The notes beneath the pieces were generated by a model, which did no database searches, was not told the origin of the DNA, and was given only the letters and a program-made list of their open reading frames with translations. Shown here piece after piece: positions 43,969 through 52,987 of a DNA stretch of 64,000 bases. The position numbers and the translations under genes were made by a program. The stretch comes from Ga0077527 sp964533495. GTDB taxonomy: Bacteria > Pseudomonadota > Gammaproteobacteria > Burkholderiales > SG8-41. The DNA lies in assembly GCA_964533495.1 (NCBI GenBank), contig CAZHJU010000001.1, positions 124,001 to 188,000 of the forward strand, given 5' to 3'. Within the stretch, counting starts at the first letter, position 1. Each line of letters starts with the position of its first letter.

Positions 43969-45105
43969 TCAGACAAGGTTCAGGTGCTCAATGCCGGTCA
44001 TGACGTCCTTGTCCTTGGCATCCTTGCTGTTGAGCTTGATCATCAGCCGCAGCTCGTTCATCGAGTCGGCGTTGCGCAGCGCGTCCTCGTAGCTGATTTC
44101 ACCGGCCTCGTAGAGGTCGAACAGGTGCTGGTCGAAGGTCTGCATGCCGAGCTCGCGCGACTTGGCCATGATGCTCTTGATCTCGTGCACCTCGCCCTTG
44201 AAGATCAGGTCGGAAATCAGCGGCGAGTTCAGCATGATCTCGACCGCGGCGGCGCGGCCCTTGCCGTCCTTCTTCGGGATCAGGCGCTGCGACACCAGCG
44301 CGCGGATGTTCAGCGACAGGTCCATCAGCAGCTGGTGTTTCCGTTCTTCCGGGAAGAAGTTGATGATCCGGTCCAGCGCCTGGTTGGCGCTGTTAGCGTG
44401 CAGCGTGGCCATCGCCAGGTGGCCGGTTTCGGCGAAGGCGATCGCGTGGTCCATCGTGTCGCGGTCGCGGATCTCGCCGATCAGGATCACGTCGGGGGCC
44501 TGGCGCAGCGTGTTCTTCAGCGCGGCGTTCCACGAATCGGTGTCGACGCCGACCTCGCGCTGGGTGACCACGCAGTTCAGGTGGTCATGCACGTATTCAA
44601 TCGGGTCCTCGATGGTGATGATGTGGCCGTAGCTGTTCTGGTTGCGGTAGCCGATCATCGCCGCCAGCGACGTCGATTTGCCCGAGCCGGTGCCGCCGAC
44701 CATGATGATCAGGCCGCGCTTGGTCATGACCACGTCCTTCAGCACCGGCGGCAGCTTCAGGTCGTCGAACTTCGGGATCGAGGTGTTGATGGTCCGCAGC
44801 ACCATGCCGACCCGGCCCTGCTGCATGAAGGCGTTGACGCGGAAGCGGCCGATGTCGCCGGGGCTGATCGCGAAGTTGCACTCCTTGGTCGCCTCGAACT
44901 CGCCGGCCTGCTTGTCGTTCATGATGCCGCGCGCGAGCTCTGCGGTGTGCTGGTTGGTCAGCGCCTGCTGCGCCACCGGCGTCATCTTGCCGTCGAGCTT
45001 GATCGCCGGCGGAAAACCCGCGGTGATGAACAGGTCCGAGGCCTTTTTCGCGACCATCGCCCGCAGCAGGTCGTGCATGAACTTGACTGCCTGTTCTCTT
45101 TCCAT
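43969..45105 (-). CDS. pilU: type IV pilus retraction ATPase PilU
   Basis: The 378-residue hexameric GspE-type ATPase has Walker A MVGGTGSGKSTSLAAMIGYR near residues 125-145, Asp box ITIEDPIEYVHDHLNCVVTQ, Walker B APDVILIGEIRDRDTMDHA and His box ETGHLAMATLHANSANQAL. The longer C-terminal tail (SMNELRLMIKLNSKD) marks PilU rather than PilT. It assists PilT in twitching pilus retraction. It follows pilT by 43 bases on the same strand. Confidence 0.95.
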   Translation of the reverse strand: MEREQAVKFMHDLLRAMVAKKASDLFITAGFPPAIKLDGKMTPVAQQALTNQHTAELARGIMNDKQAGEFEATKECNFAISPGDIGRFRVNAFMQQGRVGMVLRTINTSIPKFDDLKLPPVLKDVVMTKRGLIIMVGGTGSGKSTSLAAMIGYRNQNSYGHIITIEDPIEYVHDHLNCVVTQREVGVDTDSWNAALKNTLRQAPDVILIGEIRDRDTMDHAIAFAETGHLAMATLHANSANQALDRIINFFPEERKHQLLMDLSLNIRALVSQRLIPKKDGKGRAAAVEIMLNSPLISDLIFKGEVHEIKSIMAKSRELGMQTFDQHLFDLYEAGEISYEDALRNADSMNELRLMIKLNSKDAKDKDVMTGIEHLNLV

Positions 45106-45148
45106 GCCTTGCTCCCTTGTTTTTTCCCCGCCGCGGCCCGCGCCGGGA

Positions 45149-46189
45149 TCAGCGGAACAGATCCTTGTTCATCGCCTTGCCGCGCGCCTCGTCCGAGGAC
45201 ACGATGTTGCGCTTGACCAGGTCGACCAGGTTCTGGTCCAGCGTCTGCATGCCGAGCTGGGCGCCGGTCTGGATCGCCGAGTACATCTGCGCCACCTTGT
45301 TCTCGCGGATCAGGTTGCGGATCGCCGGCGTGCCGATCATGATCTCGTGCGCCGCGGCACGGCCGCTGCCGTCCTTGGTCTTCAGCAGCGTCTGCGAGAT
45401 CACCGCGCGCAGCGATTCCGACAACATCGCGCGCATCATTTCCTTTTCCTCGGCCGGGAACACGTCGATGATCCGGTCGATGGTCTTGGCGGCGGAACTG
45501 GTGTGCAGCGTGCCGAACACCAGGTGGCCCGTTTCGGCGGCGGTCAGCGCCAGGCGGATGGTTTCCAGGTCGCGCATCTCGCCGACCAGGATGATGTCCG
45601 GATCCTCGCGCAGCGCCGAGCGCAGCGCGTTGGAAAAGGACAGCGTGTGCGGCCCGACTTCGCGCTGGTTGATCAGGCACTTCTTCGATTCGTGCACGAA
45701 CTCGATCGGGTCCTCCACCGTCAGGATGTGGCCCTGCTCGTTTTCGTTGATGTGGTTGACCATCGCCGCCAGCGTGGTCGACTTGCCGGAGCCGGTCGGG
45801 CCGGTCACCAGCACGACGCCGCGCGGCTGGTTGGCGATCTCGGTGAACACCTTCGGCGCCTTCAGGTCCTCGAGGCTCAGCACCTTCGACGGAATGGTCC
45901 GGAACACCGCGCCGGCGCCGCGCTGCTGCACGAAGGCATTGACGCGGAAACGGGCCAGGTTGGGGATCGCGAAGGAAAAGTCGCACTCCAGGTTTTCCTC
46001 GTAGAACTTGCGCTGGCCGTCGTTCATGATGTCGTAGACCATCGCATGAACGTCCTTGTGCTCCAGCGCCGGCAGGTTGATGCGGCGCACGTCGCCGTGC
46101 ACGCGGATCATCGGCGGCAGGCCGGCGGAGAGGTGCAGGTCGGAGGCTTTGTTCTTGACGACGAAGGCCAGCAGTTCGGAGATGTCCAT
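45149..46189 (-). CDS. pilT: type IV pilus twitching motility ATPase PilT
   Basis: The 346-residue product begins MDISELLAFVVKNKASDLHL. It has Walker A VTGPTGSGKSTTLAAMVNHI near residue 130-149, Asp box ILTVEDPIEFVHESKKCLIN, Walker B DPDIILVGEMRDLETIRLAL, His box ETGHLVFGTLHTSSAAKTID and the AIRNLIRE motif typical of PilT. It powers retraction of type IV pili at the inner membrane. Divergent from yggS over about 107 bp. Confidence 0.97.
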   Translation of the reverse strand: MDISELLAFVVKNKASDLHLSAGLPPMIRVHGDVRRINLPALEHKDVHAMVYDIMNDGQRKFYEENLECDFSFAIPNLARFRVNAFVQQRGAGAVFRTIPSKVLSLEDLKAPKVFTEIANQPRGVVLVTGPTGSGKSTTLAAMVNHINENEQGHILTVEDPIEFVHESKKCLINQREVGPHTLSFSNALRSALREDPDIILVGEMRDLETIRLALTAAETGHLVFGTLHTSSAAKTIDRIIDVFPAEEKEMMRAMLSESLRAVISQTLLKTKDGSGRAAAHEIMIGTPAIRNLIRENKVAQMYSAIQTGAQLGMQTLDQNLVDLVKRNIVSSDEARGKAMNKDLFR

Positions 46190-46296
46190 TTATAATTCCC
46201 TTGGGAGTGGGCCGGGCAGGGTACACGGGCAGGGTACCTTCCGCGCGCCCGCATGCCGGACACGCATGAAAACCAGCCCCTGAGCGCGCCGAAATT

Positions 46297-46998
46297 ATGG
46301 CCACAATCGCCGAGAACTTGCAAGCCGTACACGGGCGCATCGCGCGCGCCGCGGCCGCCGCGAATCGCGCGCCGGACGGCGTGAAACTGCTCGCCGTGAG
46401 CAAGACTTTCGGCAGCGACGCGGTGCTTGCCGCGTGGCAGGCCGGGCAGCGCGCCTTCGGCGAAAACTTCGTGCAGGAAGGCGCGGCAAAAATCACGGAA
46501 CTGTCGCATCTGGACATCGAGTGGCATTTCATCGGCCCGATCCAGGGCAACAAGACGCGCCCCATCGCCGGACACTTCGCCTGGGTGCACAGCGTCGAGC
46601 GCGAAAAAATCGCGCAGCGCCTCAACGACGCGCGCCCGCTGCAGCTGCCGCCGCTCAACGTGCTGATCCAGGTCAACGTCAGCGGCGAGGCAAGCAAGAG
46701 CGGGGTCGAGCCCGGTGCGGAACGCGGGCTCGCCGCCTTCATCCGCGGGCTGCCGCGGCTGCGGCTGCGCGGCCTGATGGCGATTCCCGAGCCGACGCCG
46801 GATACGGCCCAGCAGCGCGAGCGCTTCGCGCTGCTGCGGCGCCTGCTGCAGCCGCTGCAGGCGGAGGACACCGGGGTCGACACTTTGTCGATGGGCATGT
46901 CCGACGATCTGGAATCGGCGATTGCCGAGGGCTCGACGCTGGTGCGCGTGGGCACCGCGATTTTCGGCAAACGGCAGACCGTGAATGGTGAACGGTAA
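46297..46998 (+). CDS. YggS-family pyridoxal phosphate homeostasis protein
   Basis: The 233-residue product has the PLP Lys in KLLAVSKTFGSDAVLAAWQA near residue 33-50, then AFGENFVQEGAAKITELSHL, HFIGPIQGNKTRPI and the phosphate-binding LSMGMSDDLESAIAEGSTLV followed by RVGTAIFG. It is a TIM-barrel PLP-binding protein that buffers cellular PLP. It precedes proC, the usual order in many proteobacteria. A -10-like TATAAT at 47010 lies after it, so proC also has its own promoter. Confidence 0.95.
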   Translation: MATIAENLQAVHGRIARAAAAANRAPDGVKLLAVSKTFGSDAVLAAWQAGQRAFGENFVQEGAAKITELSHLDIEWHFIGPIQGNKTRPIAGHFAWVHSVEREKIAQRLNDARPLQLPPLNVLIQVNVSGEASKSGVEPGAERGLAAFIRGLPRLRLRGLMAIPEPTPDTAQQRERFALLRRLLQPLQAEDTGVDTLSMGMSDDLESAIAEGSTLVRVGTAIFGKRQTVNGER

Positions 46999-47009
46999 GC
47001 GGTGAACCG
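46981..47009 (+). repeat. GTGAAYGGT direct repeats with embedded -10 for proC
   Basis: GTGAATGGT, GAACGGTAAGC and GGTGAACCG are three imprecise copies of a 9-base unit. The last runs directly into CGTATAATGCCC, where TATAAT (47010-47015) is a plausible -10 46 bases before proC. Repeats of this GTGAACGG kind are common between genes in betaproteobacteria. One end overlaps the last codons of yggS. Confidence 0.55.
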
Positions 47010-47060
47010 TATAATGCCCGGAATGTTTACCCATCGCCGGCAATCCGCCCCCTTTCATCC

Positions 47061-47873
47061 ATGAACATCCTTTTCATCGGCGGCGGCAACATGGCCGCGG
47101 CGATCATCGGCGGCCTCGTCGGCCAGGGCCGACCGGCATCGACGCTGCAGGCCGTCGACGTGCTGCCCGAGGCGCGGGCCCGTCTCGAACGGCAGTTCGG
47201 CATCCGCACCTCGGCCGATGCCGCGGCCGCGGCGGCCGGCGCGGACTGCATCGTGCTGGCGGTCAAGCCGCAGCAGATGCGCGAAGTCGCGGCGGCGCTG
47301 GCACCCGCGCTGAAGGGACAGCTGGTGATCAGCATCGCCGCCGGCATCCGCGGCAGCGATCTCGCGCGCTGGCTCGGCGGCCATGCGGCCATCGTGCGCG
47401 CCATGCCCAACACGCCAGCCCTGGTCGCCGCGGGCATCACCGGCCTTCATGCGCTGCCGGGCGTCAGCGCGCGGCAGCGCGGCGACGCCGAAAGCGTGCT
47501 GGCCGCCGTCGGCGGCACCTTCTGGGTCGACGAGGAAAGCGCGCTCGACGCGGTGACGGCGGTCTCCGGCAGCGGCCCGGCCTACGTGTTTTATTTCATC
47601 GAAGCCCTGGAACAGGCGGGACTCGAACTCGGGCTGCCGGCGGAAATCGCGCGCCAAAGCGCGCTGGAAACCTTTGCCGGCGCGGTAAAGCTGGCCGGCA
47701 CCGGCGATGCCGATCCGGCAACGCTGCGGGCCCGGGTCACCTCCAAAGGCGGCACCACCGAGCGCGCCATCGGCGCGCTGGACGCGGCCGGCGTCAGGGC
47801 CGCCTTCGTCCGCGCCGTGCGCGCCGCGGCGGAACGCTCCGCCGAGATGGGCGATACCCTGGGCAGGGACTGA
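47061..47873 (+). CDS. proC: pyrroline-5-carboxylate reductase ProC
   Basis: The 270-residue product starts MNILFIGGGNMAAAIIGGLV with the NADP-binding glycine motif. It has the middle motif VRAMPNTPALVAAGITGLHA and the C-terminal helical signature AVSGSGPAYVFYFIEALEQA and VTSKGGTTERAIGALD. It makes proline from pyrroline-5-carboxylate. The yggT gene begins 1 base after its stop. Confidence 0.97.
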   Translation: MNILFIGGGNMAAAIIGGLVGQGRPASTLQAVDVLPEARARLERQFGIRTSADAAAAAAGADCIVLAVKPQQMREVAAALAPALKGQLVISIAAGIRGSDLARWLGGHAAIVRAMPNTPALVAAGITGLHALPGVSARQRGDAESVLAAVGGTFWVDEESALDAVTAVSGSGPAYVFYFIEALEQAGLELGLPAEIARQSALETFAGAVKLAGTGDADPATLRARVTSKGGTTERAIGALDAAGVRAAFVRAVRAAAERSAEMGDTLGRD

Positions 47874-47874
47874 C

Positions 47875-48453
47875 ATGCTGGCCAATGCGCTGATCTTCAT
47901 CGCCCAGGTCGCCTTCGGCCTGCTGACGCTGGCGCTGCTGCTGCGTTTCTACCTGCAATGGGTGCGCGCGCCCTACCGCAACCCGATGGCCGATTTCGTC
48001 AACGCGCTGACCGATTTCATGGTGAAGCCCGCGCGCCGCGTCATCCCGGGGCTGTGGGGGCTGGACCTGCCGACGCTGCTGCTGGCCTGGCTGATGCAGC
48101 TGCTGGAGCTGCTGGTGATCCTGCAGGTTCGCGGCTTCCGTTTTGGCGCCGAGGTCGGCCTCGCCGCGATCGGCCTCGCGGCGCTGGCCGCCATCGGCAC
48201 CGTCAAGATGCTGATCTACATCGTGCTGGTGGCCACGCTGCTGCAGGCGCTGCTGTCCTGGATCAATCCGGGCAGCCCGATCGCGCCGCTGCTCGACGCG
48301 ATGACGCGGCCCTTCCTGCGCTTCTTCCGGCGCCGGATTGCGCCGGTCGGCAACGTCGACCTGTCGCCGCTGTTCCTGCTGGTGGTCTGCCAGCTGCTGC
48401 TGATGGTGCCGGTCGCCTGGCTCGAATCCGGGGCGATGCGGCTGCTGCAGTGA
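47875..48453 (+). CDS. YggT family membrane protein
   Basis: The 192-residue product contains the duplicated YggT hydrophobic unit, with FYLQWVRAPYRNPMADFVNA near residue 24 and LLSWINPGSPIAPLLDAMTR near 125. It is an integral inner-membrane protein in the osmotic/cell-division context in some bacteria; its exact role is unknown. It lies between proC and the DUF167 gene, a conserved order. Confidence 0.92.
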   Translation: MLANALIFIAQVAFGLLTLALLLRFYLQWVRAPYRNPMADFVNALTDFMVKPARRVIPGLWGLDLPTLLLAWLMQLLELLVILQVRGFRFGAEVGLAAIGLAALAAIGTVKMLIYIVLVATLLQALLSWINPGSPIAPLLDAMTRPFLRFFRRRIAPVGNVDLSPLFLLVVCQLLLMVPVAWLESGAMRLLQ

Positions 48454-48773
48454 GCGGCTGGCATCGCTTCGATCCGCAGGCGGCGCGCCTGACGCTGCAG
48501 ATCCACGCCCGGCCCGGCGCCCGCGTCACCACCGTCGCGGGCCTGCACGGCGACGCCCTGAAAATCCACATCGCCGCGCCGCCGGTCGACGACCGCGCCA
48601 ACGCCGCGCTGCTGGCCTGGCTGGCCGGCGTGCTGGAACTGCCCCAGGCCGCGGTCCGGCTGCGCGCCGGGGCGAAGTCGAGGCGCAAAATCGTGGAAAT
48701 CCGTCCGGCGGACGCGGGGATCGCGGCGCGCGCCGCGGCCTTGGCCACGGCGGCCGGTCAGCCGGATTCCTGA
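48450..48773 (+). CDS. DUF167 (YggU) family protein
   Basis: The 107-residue product starts at a GTG that overlaps the yggT stop as GTGA. It has the DUF167 pattern LTLQIHARPGARVTTVAGLH, LKIHIAAPPVDDRANAALLA and RAGAKSRRKIVEI. Its function is unknown. Its last 16 bases overlap the end of the convergent cls gene. Confidence 0.9.
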   Translation: MSGWHRFDPQAARLTLQIHARPGARVTTVAGLHGDALKIHIAAPPVDDRANAALLAWLAGVLELPQAAVRLRAGAKSRRKIVEIRPADAGIAARAAALATAAGQPDS

Positions 48774-50215
48774 CTCCGTCTCCCGCCGTGGCGCGCGCGC
48801 CACGCCCGCACCAGCAGCGTCACCGCGATCCACAGGGCCAGCAGCGCGAGGGGCAGCGTGACCGCCAGCGGCGCCAGCAGGGCGAGCAATGCCAGCGCGA
48901 TGAAGCCCAATGCGATGCTCGACATCAGCCCGGACTCGGCCGCGCCCAGGGTGCGGCGGTTGCTGAAAACGGCGCCGACGGTGTTGCCCAGGCGCAGCGC
49001 GCCCGCCGCGGCCCGCGCGGCGCGCCCGCCGGAACCGCCGCCGCGGTGACGCACCCGCGCCGAAGGCCTGACGCGGCGCCTGCCGGAGAGCACGATCTCG
49101 GTGGCGTTGGCGAGGTCTTCCTCGTACATCGCCTGCATGCAGCCCGCGCAGCCGGCGTCCTCGATCGCGACGTCGAGTTCGTAGTTGCTGATCCAGCTCG
49201 CGATGTTGAGGTTGGTCGAGCCGACGCGCGCCCAGCGCCCGTCGGCCACCGCGGTCTTGGCATGCAGCATCGCGCCGTTCCACTCGAAGACGCGGATGCC
49301 GGCCTCGAGCAGCGGGCGGTAGCCCGCGCGCGACAGCTGCCCGAGCATGGGCACGTCGCTGCTGCCGGGCACCAGCAGCCGGACGTCGACGCCGTCATGC
49401 GCCGCCGCGCGCAGCGCCTGCACATAGGGCGAAACGCCGACGAAATAGGCGTCCGTCAGCCACAGGGTATCGCGGGCCATGGCCGCGATCAGCTGGTCGA
49501 GGCGGTAGAGCCCGGCGGTGCTCGGCTGGTTCGCCAGCACGCGCACCATCACCTCGCCCGCGGGCGCGGCGGGAACGGGTTCCGGCTCCGGCAGATCGAT
49601 GTCGCGGTCCGAGGCCGCCGCCCAAGTCTGGCCGAAGGCGCGCTCGATGTCGGCCACCGCGGGGCCGCGGATTTCGATGCCGGTGTCGCGCCAGGGAGCG
49701 ATGCCGCGCCGCGGATCGCCCAGCCACTTGTCGCTGACGCAGAGTCCGGTCACGTAGCCGACCATGCCGTCGACCGCCACCATCTTGCGGTGATCGCGCG
49801 TCAGCCAGCCGAAGGGGCTGTCGAGGCGCGGCGTGTTGAAGCAGCGCACTTCGCCGCCGGCCTCGACCAGCGGCCTGAGCAGCCGGCCGCTGCCGACGCC
49901 GATCCCGCCCATCCAGTCGTGGATCAGCCGCACCGTGACGCCGGCACGGGCGCGTTCGCAGAGTGCCGCGACGAATTCGCGGCCGGTGGCGTCGTCGGCG
50001 ATGATGTAGTTCTCGAACAGCACCGAACGGCGCGCGCCGGCGATCGCCGCCAGCCAGGCCGGATAGTTCTCGCCGGCGTCGCGCAGGATGCGCACGCTGT
50101 TGCCGCCGACCAGCGGCGCGCCGGCGGCGCGGGCAAAGGCCTGCTCCGCCAGCAGGCGCAGTTCCGCGCCGCCGCGGCGGGGAACGGGATGGCGGGATTC
50201 GGCGGTGATCGGCAT
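48758..50215 (-). CDS. phospholipase D-family protein, cardiolipin synthase-like
   Basis: The 485-residue product has two HKD motifs. The first is RDHRKMVAVDGMVGYVTG near residue 140. The second is LHAKTAVADGRWARVGSTNL near 320, followed by NIASWISNYELDVAIEDA. Two hydrophobic segments occur only at the C terminus (after about residue 440), unlike typical ClsA, whose membrane helices are N-terminal; the layout is nearer to ClsB/ClsC-type enzymes with a tail anchor. It would join two phosphatidylglycerols to cardiolipin. It shares the strand with rng upstream, 46 bp away. Confidence 0.87.
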   Translation of the reverse strand: MPITAESRHPVPRRGGAELRLLAEQAFARAAGAPLVGGNSVRILRDAGENYPAWLAAIAGARRSVLFENYIIADDATGREFVAALCERARAGVTVRLIHDWMGGIGVGSGRLLRPLVEAGGEVRCFNTPRLDSPFGWLTRDHRKMVAVDGMVGYVTGLCVSDKWLGDPRRGIAPWRDTGIEIRGPAVADIERAFGQTWAAASDRDIDLPEPEPVPAAPAGEVMVRVLANQPSTAGLYRLDQLIAAMARDTLWLTDAYFVGVSPYVQALRAAAHDGVDVRLLVPGSSDVPMLGQLSRAGYRPLLEAGIRVFEWNGAMLHAKTAVADGRWARVGSTNLNIASWISNYELDVAIEDAGCAGCMQAMYEEDLANATEIVLSGRRRVRPSARVRHRGGGSGGRAARAAAGALRLGNTVGAVFSNRRTLGAAESGLMSSIALGFIALALLALLAPLAVTLPLALLALWIAVTLLVRAWRARHGGRRSQESG

Positions 50216-50261
50216 GACTGGTCCCCGGTACAGGGTGCCGCAGGGCAGCGCGCGGGGCCGC

Positions 50262-51716
50262 CTACATCAGCACGATGTCGAACTGTTCCTGATTGTAGGC
50301 CGACTCCACTTGCAGCGAAATCGGCTTGCCGATGAAATCGGACAGCATCGCCAGATTGTGGGATTCCTCGTCGAGGAACATGTCGATGACCTGCTGCGAG
50401 GCCAGGATGCGGAACTCGCGGGCGCTGAACTGGCGGGCCTCGCGCACCAGCTCGCGCAGCACCTCGTAACACACCGTCTGCGCGGTTTTCAGCTCGCCGC
50501 GGCCGGTACAGACCGGACAGGGCTCGCACAGCACGTGGGCGAGGCTCTCGCGGGTGCGCTTGCGCGTCATCTCGACCAGCCCGAGCTGGGTGAAGCCGTT
50601 GACGGTCATGCGCGTGCGGTCGCGCGCCAGCGCCTTGCGGAACTCGTTGAGCACGGCGTTGCGGTGCTCCTCGGTGTCCATGTCGATGAAATCGATGATG
50701 ATGATGCCGCCGAGATTGCGCAGCCGCAGCTGGCGCGCGATGACCTGCGCCGCCTCGAGGTTGGTCTTGAAGATCGTGTCGTCGAAGGTGCGCCCGCCGA
50801 CAAAGCCGCCGGTGTTGACGTCGACCGTGGTCAGCGCCTCGGTCTGGTCGATGATCAGGTAGCCGCCGGACTTGAGGTCCACGCGGCGCGCCAAGGCGCG
50901 TTCGATGTCGTCCTCGACGTTGTGCAGGTCGAACAGCGGGCGTTCCCCCTGGTAATGCGCCAGCCGGGCGACCACGTTGGGCGTGAACTGCGCGGCAAAC
51001 TGCGTCATCGCCTGGTGCGTCTCGCGGGAATCAACGTGGATGCGGCCGGTGTCCTCGTGCGCGAAGTCGCGCAGCACGCGCAGCGCCAGGTTGAGGTCCT
51101 GGTAGAGCAGCGCCAGCGGCGGCGCGGTGCGCGCCTGCTCCTGGATATCGTGCCACAGCTTGCGCAGGTATTCGACGTCGGAGGCGAGTTCGCGGTCGGA
51201 CGCCGCCTCCGCCATCGTGCGGATGATGAAGCCGCCCTTTTCCTCCGGCGGCAGCAGATGCTGCAGCTTTTCGCGCAGCTGGACGCGCTCCTCCTCGTCG
51301 CCGATCCTCTGGGATATCCCGATGTGCGATTCCTGCGGCAGGTAGACCAGCAGGCGCCCGGCGATGCTGATCTGCGTCGACAGCCGCGCGCCCTTGGTGC
51401 CGATCGGATCCTTGATCACCTGCACCATCAGGTTCTGCCCTTCCCCGAGCAGCTTCTCGATCGGCATCCCCGGCTCGCCGTTGACGCGGCTGCCCCGGAT
51501 GTCGGCGACGTGCAGGAAGGCGGCGCGCTCGCCGCCGATGTCGATGAAGGCCGACTGCATGCCGGGCAGCACGCGCACCACCTTGCCCATGTAGACGTTG
51601 CCGACGAAGCCGCGCGAGGACGCGCGCTCGACGTGCAGCTCCTGGGTCACGCCGTGCTCGATCACGGCGACCCGGGTCTCCTGCGGCGTGACGTTGATCA
51701 GGATGTCTTCGCTCAT
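50262..51716 (-). CDS. rng: ribonuclease G
   Basis: The 484-residue product starts MSEDILINVTPQETRVAVIE. It has the S1 RNA-binding domain (about 35-120, GFVGNVYMGKVVRVLPGMQS), the catalytic DNase I-like domain with metal Asp in LNNLGGIIIIDFIDMDTEE-type sequence near 305, and the zinc-link CPVCTGRG near residue 405. The length fits RNase G, not the longer RNase E. It matures 16S rRNA 5' ends. Its start overlaps the maf stop as ATGA. Confidence 0.95.
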   Translation of the reverse strand: MSEDILINVTPQETRVAVIEHGVTQELHVERASSRGFVGNVYMGKVVRVLPGMQSAFIDIGGERAAFLHVADIRGSRVNGEPGMPIEKLLGEGQNLMVQVIKDPIGTKGARLSTQISIAGRLLVYLPQESHIGISQRIGDEEERVQLREKLQHLLPPEEKGGFIIRTMAEAASDRELASDVEYLRKLWHDIQEQARTAPPLALLYQDLNLALRVLRDFAHEDTGRIHVDSRETHQAMTQFAAQFTPNVVARLAHYQGERPLFDLHNVEDDIERALARRVDLKSGGYLIIDQTEALTTVDVNTGGFVGGRTFDDTIFKTNLEAAQVIARQLRLRNLGGIIIIDFIDMDTEEHRNAVLNEFRKALARDRTRMTVNGFTQLGLVEMTRKRTRESLAHVLCEPCPVCTGRGELKTAQTVCYEVLRELVREARQFSAREFRILASQQVIDMFLDEESHNLAMLSDFIGKPISLQVESAYNQEQFDIVLM

Positions 51717-52327
51717 GGCAGGAGTATGCCGTGGATCCGCAGCAGTTCCGCGGTTTCGGCGAGGGGCAGGCCCATGATGCCGGAATAGCTGCCTTCGATC
51801 CGCGTGATGAAGGCGGCGGCGCGGCCCTGCACCGCATAGGCGCCGGCCTTGTCGCGGGATTCGCCGGTGGCGACGTAGCGGCGGATTTCGTCGGCGGCCA
51901 GCGCGCGGAACCACACCTGCGATTCCGACAGCCGGGCATCGACGTCCTCCCCCCGCGTCACGGCGACGGCGGTCAGCACGCGGTGGGCGCGCCCGGACAG
52001 CCGCCCGAGCATGCGCGCGGCATCGGCGGCGTCCGCCGGCTTGCCCAGGACCGCGCCGTCGCAGACGACCGTGGTGTCGGCCGCGAGCACGGGGCGCGGC
52101 GCCACGCGGCGCGCCCTGATCATCGCCGCCGCGGCCTGTGCCTTGTCGCGGGACACGCGCAGCACATAGGCCTCCGGAGCCTCGCCCGGCAGATGGGCCT
52201 CGTCGATGTCGGCGCGACGCTGCGCGGCCTCGCGCAACTGGAACACCTCGAAGGCAATGCCGATCTGGCGCAACAGTTCGCGGCGGCGGGGGCTGCGCGA
52301 GGCAAGGTAGACGAAACGGTCGGACAT
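51713..52327 (-). CDS. maf: Maf family nucleotide pyrophosphatase
   Basis: The 204-residue product has the N-terminal YLASRSPRRRELLRQIGIAF near residues 7-26, VLAADTTVVCDGAVLGKPAD and the terminal ITRIEGSYSGIMGLPLAETA. Maf proteins hydrolyse non-canonical or UTP/dTTP nucleotides as house-cleaning enzymes. It is translationally coupled to rng; the gap to rlmH upstream is a 160-bp repeat. Confidence 0.95.
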   Translation of the reverse strand: MSDRFVYLASRSPRRRELLRQIGIAFEVFQLREAAQRRADIDEAHLPGEAPEAYVLRVSRDKAQAAAAMIRARRVAPRPVLAADTTVVCDGAVLGKPADAADAARMLGRLSGRAHRVLTAVAVTRGEDVDARLSESQVWFRALAADEIRRYVATGESRDKAGAYAVQGRAAAFITRIEGSYSGIMGLPLAETAELLRIHGILLP

Positions 52328-52339
52328 CGGTGTGCCTAG

Positions 52340-52515
52340 AGGCTGTTATGAACTTGCGAAATTCTTCCCTCACCCCTACCCCTCTGCTGCGCTCCAAGTG
52401 TTCCCTTGTCCCGGAAGGAGAGGGGGTTCAAGGCCCTTCTTCCTCCGGGAGAAGGGTGGGGATGAGGGCAGAAGCACATTAATTCACAACGGATTTTCAG
52501 ATCCATAACAGACCT
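52340..52515. repeat. MITE-like inverted-repeat element between maf and rlmH
   Basis: AGGCTGTTATG (52340-52350) and CATAACAGACCT (52504-52515) are inverted repeats (11 of 12). Inside, CCCTCACCCCTACCCCTCT (52367-52385) pairs with AGAAGGGTGGGGATGAGGG (52450-52468) with three mismatches, and a further pair (CCCGGAAGGAG / CTTCCTCCGGG) lies within that. The whole is about 175 bp, has no gene and is able to form a long hairpin. Repeats with CCCTCACCCC arms are widespread in betaproteobacteria. The right end overlaps the rlmH stop codon. Confidence 0.7.
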
Positions 52516-52987
52516 ATTCCCGGTGATACGGATGGTTGGCCAGCAGCGACGCGGCCCGGTAGAGCTGCTCGGCGAGGATGACCCGCACCAGCCCGTGCGG
52601 CAGCGTCAGCGGCGACAGCGACCACAGCAGATCGGCGTTTTTCTTGACGCCGGCGGCCAGGCCGTCGGCACCGCCGATGATGAACGCGGGATCGCGGCCG
52701 TCGCCGCGCCAGCGTTCGAGGCGCGCGGCCAGGTCGCGGGTGGAAAAACCGCGGCCGCGCTCGTCGAGCACGATGCGCAGCGCGTCCGCGGGCAGGGCCG
52801 CGTCGATGCGCGCGGCCTCGGCATCCAGCCAGCGCGGCAAATCGCCGGCGGCACCGCTGCGCTGCGCCGGCTTCAGTTCCTTCAGCAGCAGCGGCATCTC
52901 GCGCGGCATGCGCTTCGAATATTCGAGGAACCCTGCGCTCACCCAGGCCGGCATGCGATGGCCGACGGCGAGGATGTGGAGTTTCAC
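52514..52987 (-). CDS. rlmH: 23S rRNA pseudouridine(1915) N3-methyltransferase RlmH
   Basis: The 157-residue product starts at a GTG overlapping the rsfS stop as GTGA. It has the SPOUT-type deep knot signature AFIIGGADGLAAGVKKNADL near residues 96-115 and SLSPLTLPHGLVRVILAEQL, then YRAASLLANHPYHRE, the RlmH terminal motif. It methylates pseudouridine 1915 in helix 69. It is followed by a MITE-like repeat, then maf. Confidence 0.95.
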   Translation of the reverse strand: MKLHILAVGHRMPAWVSAGFLEYSKRMPREMPLLLKELKPAQRSGAAGDLPRWLDAEAARIDAALPADALRIVLDERGRGFSTRDLAARLERWRGDGRDPAFIIGGADGLAAGVKKNADLLWSLSPLTLPHGLVRVILAEQLYRAASLLANHPYHRE

